Shown here: positions 15,687 to 24,215 of the stretch, one piece after another
Position numbering within the stretch: the stretch's first letter is position 1
How the letters are laid out: each line of letters begins with the position of its first letter
DNA from: Peptococcaceae bacterium BRH_c23
GTDB lineage: Bacteria; Bacillota_B; Desulfitobacteriia; Desulfitobacteriales; Desulfitobacteriaceae
DNA length: 29,528 nt
Direction: 5' to 3'
NCBI GenBank assembly: GCA_000961805.1
Contig: LADV01000086.1
Location: forward strand, 1-29,528
Position numbers and translations under genes: made by a program
Notes under the pieces: model-generated
The model's database searches: none
The model's input: only the letters and a program-made list of their open reading frames with translations
Told to the model about the DNA's origin: nothing

Positions 15687-16627
15687 ACAAGATTACCTCC
15701 CTTCGGACCCTGTGCTACAGACCAAATCAGTAATCGAGCAAAAACATTTAGAATCAGGGTTATTCCAAATAGGATAAGTCCTATCTCTACCAGCGCACTC
15801 AAATAAAGATCGTAGGTCGCCTCTGTAAATTCATTGGCAATCACCGCTGCCATCGAATAAGCGGGAGCAAACAAGGAAGGGAGAATATCGGGGCGATTTC
15901 CGATTACCATGGTGACTGCCATAGTTTCGCCCAGCGCACGTCCTAAGCCCAGCATGATCCCACCCATGATTCCTGATTTAGCATAGGGAAGAACTGCCAA
16001 GCGAATCATTTCCCACTTCGTAGCCCCCAAGGCCAGGGCTGCTTCTCTTTGCATATTGGGAACCGCAGCCATCACCTCCCGAGAAATCGCTGCAATTGTA
16101 GGAAGGATCATCACCGCCAAAATCAGCCCTCCTGCTAACATCCCAAAACCTACTGGGGTGCCTTGAAAGAGAGGGAGAAACCCTAACCATTTGGCCAGTC
16201 CTGGTTGAACAGTTTCCCTCAGCCAAGGAGCTAAGACGAATATCCCCCATAATCCGTACACTACACTGGGAATAGCTGCCAACATCTCCACTAAAAAGCC
16301 AACCACTGTACGAACCTTAGAGATGGCCATCTCATTGAGGAAAATGGCCACACCAAGGCCGATTGGAGCTGCCAAGAGCAATGCTATGAGCGAAGTCACT
16401 ATCGTCCCATATATAAAGGGAAGTGCCCCAAATTGTTCCTTTACAGGATCCCAAACACGTCCAGTAATGAAACCAAAACCAAACTTTTGGATACTTGGGC
16501 GCGCTGCGTGGAACATCTCCCACCCCATCCAAACCATGAGAACCACAACGCTAATTGCCATCAAGAGCGTCAAAATTCGCAAGGTTTGATCTCCTATGGA
16601 CGTCTTGAATTTATTTTTCTTGCTCAT
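15683..16627 (-). CDS. pstC: Phosphate ABC transporter permease PstC
   Basis: A 314-residue permease partner of PstA. It shows six membrane spans, the motif EMLAAIPSVVYGLWGIFVLAP, an EAA loop in MQREAALALGATKWEMIRLAVLP, and the PstC-typical GLGRALGETMAVTMVIGN. The long span-1 to span-2 segment contains FGFGFITGRVWDPV, also typical. A 99-bp gap separates it from pstS and no strong terminator was found there. Confidence 0.97.
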   Translation of the reverse strand: MSKKNKFKTSIGDQTLRILTLLMAISVVVLMVWMGWEMFHAARPSIQKFGFGFITGRVWDPVKEQFGALPFIYGTIVTSLIALLLAAPIGLGVAIFLNEMAISKVRTVVGFLVEMLAAIPSVVYGLWGIFVLAPWLRETVQPGLAKWLGFLPLFQGTPVGFGMLAGGLILAVMILPTIAAISREVMAAVPNMQREAALALGATKWEMIRLAVLPYAKSGIMGGIMLGLGRALGETMAVTMVIGNRPDILPSLFAPAYSMAAVIANEFTEATYDLYLSALVEIGLILFGITLILNVFARLLIWSVAQGPKGGNLV

Positions 16628-16726
16628 ATTCAGATCCTTCCGCCTTCTCGTCCAGCTCTAAAAAAATGCCAAACATGTTCTATACTTCACTCAAACGAGT
16701 TTTTTCTAGAGAACTTCCCTTCATTT

Positions 16727-17815
16727 CTACTTTAAGATCGGCTGTCCTTGAAATGTGACCGATTTAAGCATCACTTCTTCACGGCTGATTAAGCTCGCAG
16801 GCAACTTTGGGTAATGCAATTCTTCTGAAAGATTCTGACCGTCATGAATAGCCCAGTTTATAAAGTTTACTAGGGCCGTTCCTTTGGCCTTGTCCTTTTG
16901 ATCCTGATAGATTAACGCCCAAGCGAAACCAGCTATTGGGTAGGCGTCAACACCGGGAGCATTGACAATCGACACCCTCATATCTTCCGGAATCGTTGCT
17001 GCCGCTGCCGCTGCAGATGTTGATTGAAGAGATGGGACGATCCACTTACCCTCCTTGTTTTGCATCGTGGCATAAGATAAATTGTTTTGAACAGCATAGG
17101 CTAGCTCTAAATATCCGATCGTACCAGGAGTTTGTTGAATCACCCCTGCCACACCAGCATTTCCTTTTCCACCTATCCCAACTGGCCAATTCAAGGATGT
17201 TCCTTTACCCACCTTACTTGACCACTCTGGGCTGACACTGGTGAGATAGTCTGAGAAAATATACGTTGTCCCACTCCCATCTGAACGACGAGCAACCGTA
17301 ATTTTTGTGTCTGGCAAAGATACACCCGGATTTTCGGATGCAATCCGCTGATCATTCCAATGGGTGATTTTGCCAAGGAAAATATCTGCAAGTACTGCAG
17401 GACCAAGTTTGAGATTTTTCGGAACATTGGGAGCATTATAAGTGACTGCCACCGCACCTAAGGTTAAAGGGATATGCAGGATTTTTCCACCTTTAGCAAC
17501 TTTTTGTTGATCCTCTGTCATTGGACCATCCGTCGCTCCAAAATCAAGGGTTTGCTCTGAGACTTGTTTAATTCCTGCCCCACTACCAGTGCTTTGATAA
17601 TTAATTGTGATATTTGGATTATTCTTCCGATACTCTTCGATTTGTTGATTGAGTAATGGAAAAACAAAAGAGCTTCCAGCACCAGTTAGATTGACCGGTG
17701 CAGCCTTCTCTTGACCAGCTGGGGTACTCGGGTCCTGCGCTCCGCAACTTACGAGAGTAACCGCTAGCATACCTATGATGACCGTTGTTAGAAATTTACC
17801 CATTTTCCTAAACAT
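16727..17815 (-). CDS. pstS: Phosphate-binding lipoprotein PstS
   Basis: PstS captures extracellular phosphate for the PstCAB importer and is lipid-anchored in Gram-positives. The 362-residue protein has a lipoprotein signal peptide with lipobox LVSC (C24), then the phosphate-binding start LTGAGSSFVFPLLNQQIEEY, STGSGAGIKQ, DFGATDGPM and the RRSDGSGTTYIFSDYL loop. The ATG at 17815 has AAGGAGG upstream; a second ATG four codons on would also give a functional signal peptide. PhoP-type boxes lie 75-125 bp upstream. Confidence 0.97.
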   Translation of the reverse strand: MFRKMGKFLTTVIIGMLAVTLVSCGAQDPSTPAGQEKAAPVNLTGAGSSFVFPLLNQQIEEYRKNNPNITINYQSTGSGAGIKQVSEQTLDFGATDGPMTEDQQKVAKGGKILHIPLTLGAVAVTYNAPNVPKNLKLGPAVLADIFLGKITHWNDQRIASENPGVSLPDTKITVARRSDGSGTTYIFSDYLTSVSPEWSSKVGKGTSLNWPVGIGGKGNAGVAGVIQQTPGTIGYLELAYAVQNNLSYATMQNKEGKWIVPSLQSTSAAAAAATIPEDMRVSIVNAPGVDAYPIAGFAWALIYQDQKDKAKGTALVNFINWAIHDGQNLSEELHYPKLPASLISREEVMLKSVTFQGQPILK

Positions 17816-17889
17816 AAATTTCCTCCTTGTCGGATATTTTTTTCACCGACCAAAAATAATCTGTTCCTTAATATTCCCTGATGAACTCT

Positions 17890-17940
17890 AATCTATCTCT
17901 GTGTAAAGTTTGTGTTAAATGGCAACATTTAATGTGTGAA
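17890..17940 (-). promoter_or_regulatory. PhoP-type boxes and promoter of pstS
   Basis: On the minus strand TTCACA (17935-17940), TTAACA (17913-17918) and TTTACA (17902-17907) are spaced by 22 and 11 bp, the helical phasing of Bacillus PhoP boxes (TT-ACA repeats 11 bp apart). TAGATT (17890-17895) lies 17 bp after TTAACA and could be the -10. Assignment to PhoP is by motif and gene context; the regulator is not in this window. Confidence 0.65.
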
Positions 17941-18012
17941 GGATAAAAGGAATTATTAATTCCTTGTCGAACGTCGAATAAGGTCCTAAGAAACTTGAGT
18001 GAGGTGTCATAT

Positions 18013-18636
18013 TTGTTAGATAAATCCATAGATCCTGTCGATACCTGTGGTTGTGGTGACACAGGATATTTAACAACCCGTACAGTTCCCATCGACTTGG
18101 CTCACGGAGCCGGGCAGATTAAAAATGTTCCCATCTATCACTGTCGTTCCACAGCCTGCGAAGAATATACGTTACCCACTGTTGTTGCGCGCCGTCTCGA
18201 AGAGATCGCGGAACAGATGGAAGAGGTAGCGTCATCTGAAGTGGTCTTCACTTGGGTAAACCAAACAGAGCCCGCGCTCAATTCACCTTCTGAAGCCTCC
18301 CTCGACCCACTTTCTGAAGCCCAGGTCCAAGCCTTTACCCTACAGTTTGTGAACCGCGAGTATGAAGATGCCCGTGTTGTACTGGTTGTCCCCGGTCACG
18401 CTATCTTTTTAAAAAGTATGCTTGAAGACAATGAATACTACCTGCTTCGTTATGAACCAGAAAGTCGCAGGTCGGGTATAGTGTTCTCTTTTCACAAGTT
18501 TTACTATGAAAAATTAGAGTTTTTCTACGATGAATTCATCGAATGGTCTGAGGATGGACACCTTAAAGAAATCGGGCAGATTACTATGGATGAAGTAGAG
18601 GATGCACTGAATGATGAATTTGGGGAATTGGCATAG
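18013..18636 (+). CDS. Zinc-finger-like protein of unknown function, divergent from pstS
   Basis: The only plus-strand gene. I place the start at the TTG at 18013, 6 nt after GAGGTG, giving 207 residues; another TTG at 17995 has a poorer site. Near the N-terminus C12-x-C14 and C44-x4-C49 (TCGCGDTGY, YHCRSTACEEY) look like a zinc ribbon, comparable to YgiT-type fingers but with altered cysteine spacing. A helical, acidic stretch follows (ARRLEEIAEQMEEV), and then a folded C-terminal region rich in aromatic and acidic residues (FYDEFIEWSEDGHL). No membrane segment or signal is visible. It shares a 197-bp intergenic region with pstS, so co-control by phosphate is possible but untested. Probably a small cytosolic protein. 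Confidence 0.85.
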   Translation: MLDKSIDPVDTCGCGDTGYLTTRTVPIDLAHGAGQIKNVPIYHCRSTACEEYTLPTVVARRLEEIAEQMEEVASSEVVFTWVNQTEPALNSPSEASLDPLSEAQVQAFTLQFVNREYEDARVVLVVPGHAIFLKSMLEDNEYYLLRYEPESRRSGIVFSFHKFYYEKLEFFYDEFIEWSEDGHLKEIGQITMDEVEDALNDEFGELA

Positions 18637-18654
18637 CGGAAACGGATGCAAGTG

Positions 18655-18978
18655 GGAGGAAGTTTCTTAGCATCCTACGGCGATAAGTGTTCGTTGTTGG
18701 TCAGCGCCTTCGGCGATAGTCTCCACCGGAGACTATCGTGTTCGCACATCCTACGCCGATAAGTATTTCTTTTGAGATCGCGGCTTCGGCGATACTCTCC
18801 ACTGGAGACTATCGTACTGGAGACTATCGTGTTCCATTGCTATTCCCTTGTCGCTAAGGCTAAAACTCAAAACCTCTGGGCTTTCTGCAAGTGAACCGTT
18901 GAGTTTCTTAACGCCTTATCGACTGCGCTCATTGACGCAATTCCTCTCACATGCTCTCTAAGCTAAGAAACTTCCTCC
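18655..18978. repeat. 324-bp element bounded by 17-bp perfect inverted repeats
   Basis: Ends at 18655-18671 (GGAGGAAGTTTCTTAGC) and 18962-18978 are perfect reverse complements. Inside are two tandem copies of a 76-bp unit starting CATCCTACG (18671 and 18747). Each has a hairpin: CGATAGTCTCC/GGAGACTATCG (18714-18738) and CGATACTCTCC/GGAGACTATCG (18790-18814). The second copy carries an extra exact duplication of ACTGGAGACTATCGT (18801-18815, 18816-18830). No coding capacity is seen, so it resembles a MITE-like or nested palindromic repeat. Target-site duplications are not obvious. Confidence 0.6.
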
Positions 18979-19158
18979 GGCTTGGGGTCCACGGGATTTG
19001 GAACGATTGAAGCTCGGCTTTGCAAGTTGGGTGAGCAAGTTGGGGTCGGTTCTTGACTTGCACCCTTGACTTTCACTGACTTGCATGCGTAGTGAACTTG
19101 TCCATTACGTTTATTAACGCCTTACCGACTGCGCTCATTGACGCAATTCTTTTCACAT
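18908..19158. repeat. 45-bp direct repeat pair in the ygiQ downstream gap
   Basis: Segments 18908-18952 and 19114-19158 agree at 42 of 45 positions (both start TTAACGCCTTA and share CGACTGCGCTCATTGACGCA). They lie 206 bp apart; the first copy is inside the inverted-repeat element and the second outside it. Between them are short CAAGTTGGG and GACTTGCA repeats. No gene is visible here. Confidence 0.75.
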
Positions 19159-19160
19159 TC

Positions 19161-19211
19161 AAATAAAAATTGACCCTAAGCCGTTATTCGGCTTAGGGTC
19201 AATTTTTATTT
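19161..19211. terminator. Bidirectional terminator between the zinc-finger gene and ygiQ
   Basis: A perfect 23-bp stem (19161-19183 with 19189-19211) has a 5-nt loop, a GC-rich upper half and an A/T-rich base giving T-runs on both strands. It lies 7 nt after the ygiQ stop and could also stop plus-strand transcription from 18636. Confidence 0.9.
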
Positions 19212-19217
19212 AGTTAC

Positions 19218-21626
19218 TTATCTTTTCTTGGCTCCTTGAGGTTTTCTCTTGCCTTTATTGATATGGCTATCAGAGCCCCTTTTGTATCGTCCCTTTTCTG
19301 TTTCTTTTGCCTCTTCGCTCTGAGGCCCCTTTTTTCCTGCTGTACTTTTATACGGGGCTTCCGTACTCCGAGCATCCTTGAAGCGCCCTGGTTTACCTGC
19401 TCCACCCTTATAAGGGGCTTCCGTACTCCGATTATCTTTGAAGCGATCTGGCTTGCCTGCTGCACCTTTATATGGGGCTTCTGTACTCCGGGCATCCTTG
19501 TAGCGTTCTGGCTTGCCTGATGCGCCTTTATACGGGGCTTCTGCACTTCGTGCTTCCTTGAAACTCCCTGGTTTGCCTGCTGCGCCTTTATAAGTGGTTT
19601 CCGTACTCCGCGCACCCTTAAATCGCCCTGGCTTGCCTGCTGCGCCTTTATATGTTTTGCTTGACGTTTCTTTGATCGGCACGTCTTTGTCTTGAACTTC
19701 TTTACCCACTCCCGCAGCGTCCTTCTTCTTCATACCTGATCGTCTTACGGGTCCTTTTTTCCTCTTAATTGGACTGCCTAGACCGCCTACACTGTCTGGT
19801 TCCTTCTGATCGTCTCGCACAAACCTTCTGGGCCGAATAAGGCATTTGGGCCCGTACCCGATAAGATCCTCTCGATGTGCTTGGTGCAAGGCTTCTTCGA
19901 CTAATTTATGGTTTTTCGGGTTCCGATATTGGATCAGTGCCCGCTGCATCGCTTTTTCATGTAAGCTACGTGGGACATAGACCGATTCCATGGTTTGAGG
20001 ATTTAAGCCGGTGTAGTACATGCATGTGGAGAGGGTTCCCGGGGTTGGAATAAAATCCTGAACTTGTTCTGGATTAACTCCCATGTCACGGACATATTCA
20101 GCCAATTCGATTGCTTCTTTAAGTGTGCTCCCTGGATGAGAAGACATTAGATAAGGGACAAGGTATTGTTCCTTACCTAGCTTTTCGTTCGTTTTCTTAA
20201 ACTCCTGAACAAAGTCCTCATAGACAGCCTTGCCAGGCTTACCCATGAGACGAAGAACTGTATCGCTGACATGTTCCGGGGCGACTTTTAATTGACCACT
20301 GACATGATGCTCACAAAGTTCGCTAATAAACTTTGAATTTCGATCGGCTAACACTGCATCATAACGGATACCAGACCGTACGAACACTTTTTTTATCCTT
20401 GGCAAACTACGAAGACGACGCAAAAGATCTAAGTATTCCGTATGGTCATTTTCCAGTTTCGAGCACGGTTCAGGGAAAAGACACTGCTTATTGGAACAGG
20501 CTCCCTTCGTTAATTGTTTTTGACACGCCGGACGTCGAAAGTTCGCCGTTGGACCCCCTACATCGTGAATATATCCTTTAAAACGAGAATTCCAGGTCAT
20601 TTGCTCAGCTTCCCGAATAATCGATTCTGAGCTTCGACTTTGGATGATCCGCCCTTGATGAAAGGTTAACGCACAAAAAGCGCATGCTCCAAAACATCCC
20701 CTGGCACTGGTAAGACTAAATTCCACCTCTTCAATAGCCGGAACTCCCCCAAGTTCTTCGTACGACGGATGATATGTCCCCATAAAAGGTAGTGCATAGA
20801 TGGCATCCATCTCTGCTTGAGTCAAGGGAAGCGAGGGTTGGTTTTGTAGTACACTTTTTCGCCCATGGGATTGAAACATGGATTTCCCCTGGAACGGGTC
20901 CTGCTGGTTATACTGCACCCAAAAAGCCTCGGCATATTTTTTCTTATCCGAAGTCGAAGTAACATCATCAAAACTTGGCAGAACTAGGGTACCTCGGGGT
21001 ACTACATCCCCCGTCAAAGGCACCATAGTTCCTCTAACATCCGTAATCTGATCAATCGGTATCCCATTTTTTAGATGCTTGGCAACTTCAACGATGGTTG
21101 TCTCCCCCATCCCAAAGACAAGCAAATCCGCTTGGCTATCCAAAAGGATGGAGCGTCGAACATCATTACTCCAATAATCATAGTGGGCAAATCGTCTCAA
21201 CGAAGCTTCGATCCCCCCGATTATCACTGGGACACCAGGCAGTGCTTCTCGAACCCGATTAGAATAAGTGATGGTGGCTCGGTCTGGGCGAAGTCCCGAT
21301 TTGCCACCAGGAGAATAAGCATCTTTGTGCCTTTTCTTTTTAGCCGCCGTATAATGATTAACCATGGAGTCGAGATTCCCTCCAGAGATCAAACAACCCA
21401 AGCGGGGTGTTCCCATCACACGGAAAGCTTTAAGATCCTTCCAATCAGGCTGAGCCACGATTCCTACGCGAAAATCATGCTTTTCTAAAACACGAGCAAT
21501 GATCGCAATTCCAAAGCTTGGATGATCCACATAGGCGTCGCCAGTAATGAGGAGAAAATCAAGTTCATCCCAGCCCACCGCCTCCATATCGGCTCGATTC
21601 ATAGGTAAAAAATTTCGTGTACGCAT
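19218..21626 (-). CDS. YgiQ-family radical SAM protein with repetitive basic tail
   Basis: An 802-residue member of the YgiQ family, radical SAM proteins of uncertain substrate. The N-terminal domain contains [16 protein letters not shown] and [16 protein letters not shown]; the radical SAM core has [11 protein letters not shown] with C311, C315 and C318. Further family wording includes VAPEHVSD and [20 protein letters not shown]. From about residue 610 the chain is low-complexity and basic, and residues 657-763 are five 20-residue repeats of the type [20 protein letters not shown] plus a degenerate sixth. The start is the ATG at 21626 after AAAGGTGAG; a GTG nine bases earlier lies inside that site. 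The tail is likely disordered and could bind nucleic acid, which is an inference. Confidence 0.93.
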   Translation of the reverse strand: MRTRNFLPMNRADMEAVGWDELDFLLITGDAYVDHPSFGIAIIARVLEKHDFRVGIVAQPDWKDLKAFRVMGTPRLGCLISGGNLDSMVNHYTAAKKKRHKDAYSPGGKSGLRPDRATITYSNRVREALPGVPVIIGGIEASLRRFAHYDYWSNDVRRSILLDSQADLLVFGMGETTIVEVAKHLKNGIPIDQITDVRGTMVPLTGDVVPRGTLVLPSFDDVTSTSDKKKYAEAFWVQYNQQDPFQGKSMFQSHGRKSVLQNQPSLPLTQAEMDAIYALPFMGTYHPSYEELGGVPAIEEVEFSLTSARGCFGACAFCALTFHQGRIIQSRSSESIIREAEQMTWNSRFKGYIHDVGGPTANFRRPACQKQLTKGACSNKQCLFPEPCSKLENDHTEYLDLLRRLRSLPRIKKVFVRSGIRYDAVLADRNSKFISELCEHHVSGQLKVAPEHVSDTVLRLMGKPGKAVYEDFVQEFKKTNEKLGKEQYLVPYLMSSHPGSTLKEAIELAEYVRDMGVNPEQVQDFIPTPGTLSTCMYYTGLNPQTMESVYVPRSLHEKAMQRALIQYRNPKNHKLVEEALHQAHREDLIGYGPKCLIRPRRFVRDDQKEPDSVGGLGSPIKRKKGPVRRSGMKKKDAAGVGKEVQDKDVPIKETSSKTYKGAAGKPGRFKGARSTETTYKGAAGKPGSFKEARSAEAPYKGASGKPERYKDARSTEAPYKGAAGKPDRFKDNRSTEAPYKGGAGKPGRFKDARSTEAPYKSTAGKKGPQSEEAKETEKGRYKRGSDSHINKGKRKPQGAKKR
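19338..19657 (-). repeat. 60-bp tandem repeats encoding the YgiQ tail
   Basis: Five full 60-bp units start at 19338, 19398, 19458, 19518 and 19578, with a partial sixth at 19638. Each encodes a 20-residue motif with YKG, GKP, F/Y-K and ARST positions conserved. The unit length keeps frame, so copy number can vary without breaking the gene. Shadow frames also stay open across it. Confidence 0.9.
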
Positions 21627-21652
21627 TAGTCTCACCTTTCTAGTTTAAACAC

Positions 21653-21682
21653 GTTTATCATCTGGCCTTAACTTTGATAAAC
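21653..21682. promoter_or_regulatory. 8-bp inverted repeat upstream of ygiQ
   Basis: GTTTATCA (21653-21660) and TGATAAAC (21675-21682) form a perfect interrupted dyad 27-56 bp before the ygiQ start. It could be an operator; no clear sigma-A promoter overlaps it. Confidence 0.3.
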
Positions 21683-21703
21683 ACTACTTTTTTTTCGCAA
21701 CCA

Positions 21704-21732
21704 TAAAAATACTCTCGCAACCAATGCGAGAG
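21704..21732 (-). terminator. Intrinsic terminator after motB
   Basis: CTCTCGCA (21712-21719) pairs with TGCGAGAG (21725-21732) across 5 nt, and on the minus strand a TATTTTTA tract follows. It lies about 140 nt after the motB stop. Confidence 0.65.
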
Positions 21733-21868
21733 CCTAGTTTGGGCTTTTGCAATTCCTACTAAAAGTCTGGCAAACCAACAGATCGTGAATGGTAGCATGT
21801 CAGTCTTTTAGTCATTGTAGCTAGAGTTTAACTAGTTTGGCATAGGAAGCGGTTAGATTAATGAATCA

Positions 21869-22654
21869 TCATGGAATCAAAGGTTTTGCTTCCAACGTAT
21901 TGCGAATAATATTCACGTCTACGCGTCGATTTTTTGCCCGCCCCTCGGCCGTTTCATTGGTATCAATCGGTTGATATTCACCATATCCAATGGAACGAAA
22001 TCGAGCTTGGTCAATACTATTCGACTGCAACAGATACTTCATAAAATTTAAGGACCGTCTTGAGCTTAAATCCCAATTAGATTCAAATTCATAATTTTTT
22101 ATAGGGATATTATCAGTATGCCCCGCTACCTCTACTTTGTAACCAGGATACATGCTTAACATTTCCGAAATGACCGCAGCAAGTTTTTGAGCCTCTGGTT
22201 TTACCACAGCCCTACCTGAGTCGAATAAAGCATAATCCTGAATCGTAATTTTCAGCATATCGTTGTTGACATAGGTCTGAAGTTGTAGGGTCAGCCCATT
22301 TTCCATAATGTAGACATCAAGCTTTTTCTTGATTGCTTCCATGTCCTGTTTTTCCTTGTTTATCAGGTCCTTAAGCTCTTGGTTTTGGTCTTGGTTATTT
22401 TCCTCCAATTTCTTGAGATCATTGGCAGAAACGTCATCTATAGATATTGTATTGGATTGTTCAAAAACACTTACGCCTCCGTTAAAGGCACTGCTCAAGC
22501 CTTGCATAACCTGGGCATATTTTTTTTCATCGACTTGACTAGAGGCAAACAAAATAATAAATAATGCCAATAATAACGTCAGCAAGTCTGCATAAGGAAT
22601 CAACCATGTTTCATCGATATGTTCCTCATGATGCTCTTTTTTATGTTTTTTCAA
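21869..22654 (-). CDS. motB: Flagellar stator protein MotB
   Basis: MotB forms the peptidoglycan-anchored, ion-conducting stator with MotA. The 261-residue protein matches B. subtilis MotB in length. It has the single membrane span with the proton-carrying aspartate in WLIPYADLLTLLLALF (D23), a plug/linker region with coiled-coil character, and an OmpA-like domain with DSGRAVVKPEAQ, AGHTDNIPI and NRRVDV. The start is a TTG at 22654, 9 nt after the GGAGG site; an extension to 22705 would overlap motA further and has no family similarity. It overlaps motA by 14 bp. The PYAD-type span suggests H+ rather than Na+ coupling, weakly. No other flagellar gene is nearby. Confidence 0.94.
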   Translation of the reverse strand: MKKHKKEHHEEHIDETWLIPYADLLTLLLALFIILFASSQVDEKKYAQVMQGLSSAFNGGVSVFEQSNTISIDDVSANDLKKLEENNQDQNQELKDLINKEKQDMEAIKKKLDVYIMENGLTLQLQTYVNNDMLKITIQDYALFDSGRAVVKPEAQKLAAVISEMLSMYPGYKVEVAGHTDNIPIKNYEFESNWDLSSRRSLNFMKYLLQSNSIDQARFRSIGYGEYQPIDTNETAEGRAKNRRVDVNIIRNTLEAKPLIP

Positions 22655-23429
22655 GACTTTTTTCCTCCATAGCGGTACGTTCAGTAGAAGAGAGGAATAC
22701 TGCAAGCCTTTGGTTAATTGATAATACAGGCTCGCCCGCTTGAATCGCTAAAAGGCCTTCCGCCATCATCATCTTAACTTGTGTCTCTTTTTTAGATTTT
22801 TGTTTTAATTTATTAGCCATGGGGTGCCACAAGACATAACCCGTAAAGATCCCCAGCAACGTGGCGACGAAAGCAGCGGAAATCAAATGTCCTAAGGCTT
22901 CTATCTCGTTTAGATTACCCAAGGCTGCAATCAACCCGACAACCGCCCCTAGTACCCCCAGGGTCGGTGCATAAGTTCCTGCTTGAGTAAAGATAAGCGC
23001 ACCTTGTCTATGACGTTCCTCCATGGCCGAAATATTTTCCATGAGCACGTCACGAATAAATTCCGGGTCATTCCCGTCGATGACCATGCGCATTCCGTTT
23101 CTTAGAAATTCATCATCAATTTCCTCAGCTTTACTTTCAAGGGATAGCAAACCCTCTCGACGACTGACTGTTGCCCATTCCCCAATCTGTTGAATCAGTT
23201 CACTTTTAGAGACCAATGCTTGGGAAGTAAACATGATCTTAAAGAGCTTTGGTACTACCTTTAAGTCCTCCATTGGAAAACCAATAAATATACATGCTAC
23301 GGTACCCCCAAAGATAATTAGTAGTGCTGCAGGGTTCGCTAAGGATACCAGACTAGCGCCTTTCAAAACCATTCCCAACCCGACAGCAATGACCGCAAGT
23401 ATCAAACCAATATAGGTTGACTTTTCCAT
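22641..23429 (-). CDS. motA: Flagellar stator protein MotA
   Basis: A 262-residue four-span stator subunit. The spans are at about residues 5-21, 33-52, 148-170 and 181-202, and the cytoplasmic loop includes REGLLSLESKAEEIDDEFLRNG, the typical motor-interacting region. The conserved proline motif reads TYAPTLGVLGAVVGL. The ATG at 23429 has an AAGGAC-type site upstream. It is followed by overlapping motB. Confidence 0.95.
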   Translation of the reverse strand: MEKSTYIGLILAVIAVGLGMVLKGASLVSLANPAALLIIFGGTVACIFIGFPMEDLKVVPKLFKIMFTSQALVSKSELIQQIGEWATVSRREGLLSLESKAEEIDDEFLRNGMRMVIDGNDPEFIRDVLMENISAMEERHRQGALIFTQAGTYAPTLGVLGAVVGLIAALGNLNEIEALGHLISAAFVATLLGIFTGYVLWHPMANKLKQKSKKETQVKMMMAEGLLAIQAGEPVLSINQRLAVFLSSTERTAMEEKSLEKT

Positions 23430-23471
23430 TCTTAATAGTCCTTTCTATGTAGCGAGTAATTTAGTATCTAT

Positions 23472-23499
23472 TCTATATTGGTTCGACATTTTCCTGCAA
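23472..23499 (-). promoter_or_regulatory. Possible promoter for motAB
   Basis: The minus strand has TTGCAG (23494-23499), a 16-bp spacer and TATAGA (23472-23477), about 43 bp before motA. A sigma-D (flagellar) promoter with TAAA and GCCGATAT at proper spacing was looked for and not convincingly found. Confidence 0.3.
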
Positions 23500-23615
23500 A
23501 TTTATGTATACTCACTGGGAATATAAACTAGCCAAAATTAACCATGATTCTTCTTGGTCTTGAGCGTGAGCTTATAACTTCTAAAAATGAGAGCTTATTG
23601 TAATAGAAATCCTAG

Positions 23616-23660
23616 TTTCATAAAAATGCTTGGCAAAACTTGCCAAGCATTTTTATGAAA
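23616..23660 (-). terminator. Intrinsic terminator after yajQ
   Basis: A stem of at least 20 perfect base pairs (23616-23635 with 23641-23660) has a tiny loop and an A/T-rich base giving a T-run. It lies about 36 nt after the yajQ stop and closes the mnmH-ymfK-rodZ-yajQ unit. Confidence 0.88.
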
Positions 23661-23696
23661 TATTAAGGCATTCCATCTTAGTGAGAAACTTCTCCC

Positions 23697-24188
23697 TTAT
23701 CGGAAATTGATAAACTGCAGTTCAATTCCAAAGTCTTCTTTACGTAATAAGGCAATAGCCGCTTGAAGATCATCTTTATTCTTGCCTGAAATTCGTATTT
23801 CTTCGCCTTGAATTGAGCTTACCACTTTAAGTTTACTATCTTTTAAGACCTTATTGATTAATTTTGACTTCTCTTGGGCAATCCCTTGAACCAGTTTGAC
23901 TTCTTGCCGGACTGTATCACCAGCAGCTGTTTGAGCCTTCCCATATTCCAAGGCTCTCAAGGAAACCCCTCGCTTGACAAGTTTACCCTCAAGAATGTCA
24001 ACGACATTACTCAACTTAAAATCGTCGTCAGAAACCAAAATAATCTTTTCACCCTCAAGTTTAATAGAGGATTTACTGTTTTTAAAATCGAATCGCTGTG
24101 CCAACTCTTTCTGGGCCTGGAGGATTGCATTCGTTACCTCAGGGATATCTACCTTGGAAACGAGATCAAATGAAGAATCTTTTGCCAA
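23697..24188 (-). CDS. yajQ: YajQ-family nucleotide-binding protein
   Basis: A 163-residue cytosolic protein of the YajQ family, some members of which bind cyclic di-GMP and others of which have been linked to tRNA or phage functions. The typical start SSFDLVSKVDIPEVTNAI and the central AQRFDFKNSKSSI, then IQGEEIRISGKNKDDLQAAI and the end DFGIELQFINFR are all present, so it is full length. The start is a TTG at 24188 after AAGGGG at 9 nt. It follows rodZ by 27 bp and precedes a strong terminator. Confidence 0.95.
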   Translation of the reverse strand: MAKDSSFDLVSKVDIPEVTNAILQAQKELAQRFDFKNSKSSIKLEGEKIILVSDDDFKLSNVVDILEGKLVKRGVSLRALEYGKAQTAAGDTVRQEVKLVQGIAQEKSKLINKVLKDSKLKVVSSIQGEEIRISGKNKDDLQAAIALLRKEDFGIELQFINFR

Positions 24189-24215
24189 AATCTAACGCCC
24201 CTTTATAGCTATTCA

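Noticed and set aside
18655..19158. Possible CRISPR or small protein genes in the repeat block
   Set aside because: Repeat spacing is irregular, copies are few and hairpin-bearing, and no open frame has a ribosome binding site.
19214..19615. Minus-strand open frame in a second phase over the ygiQ tail
   Set aside because: The 60-bp repeat keeps all frames open; this is a shadow of the ygiQ repeats with no start signal.
23472..23520. Sigma-D flagellar promoter upstream of motA
   Set aside because: TAAA and a CCAATAT word are present, but the spacing is about 18 and not 15 bp and the -10 is poor.
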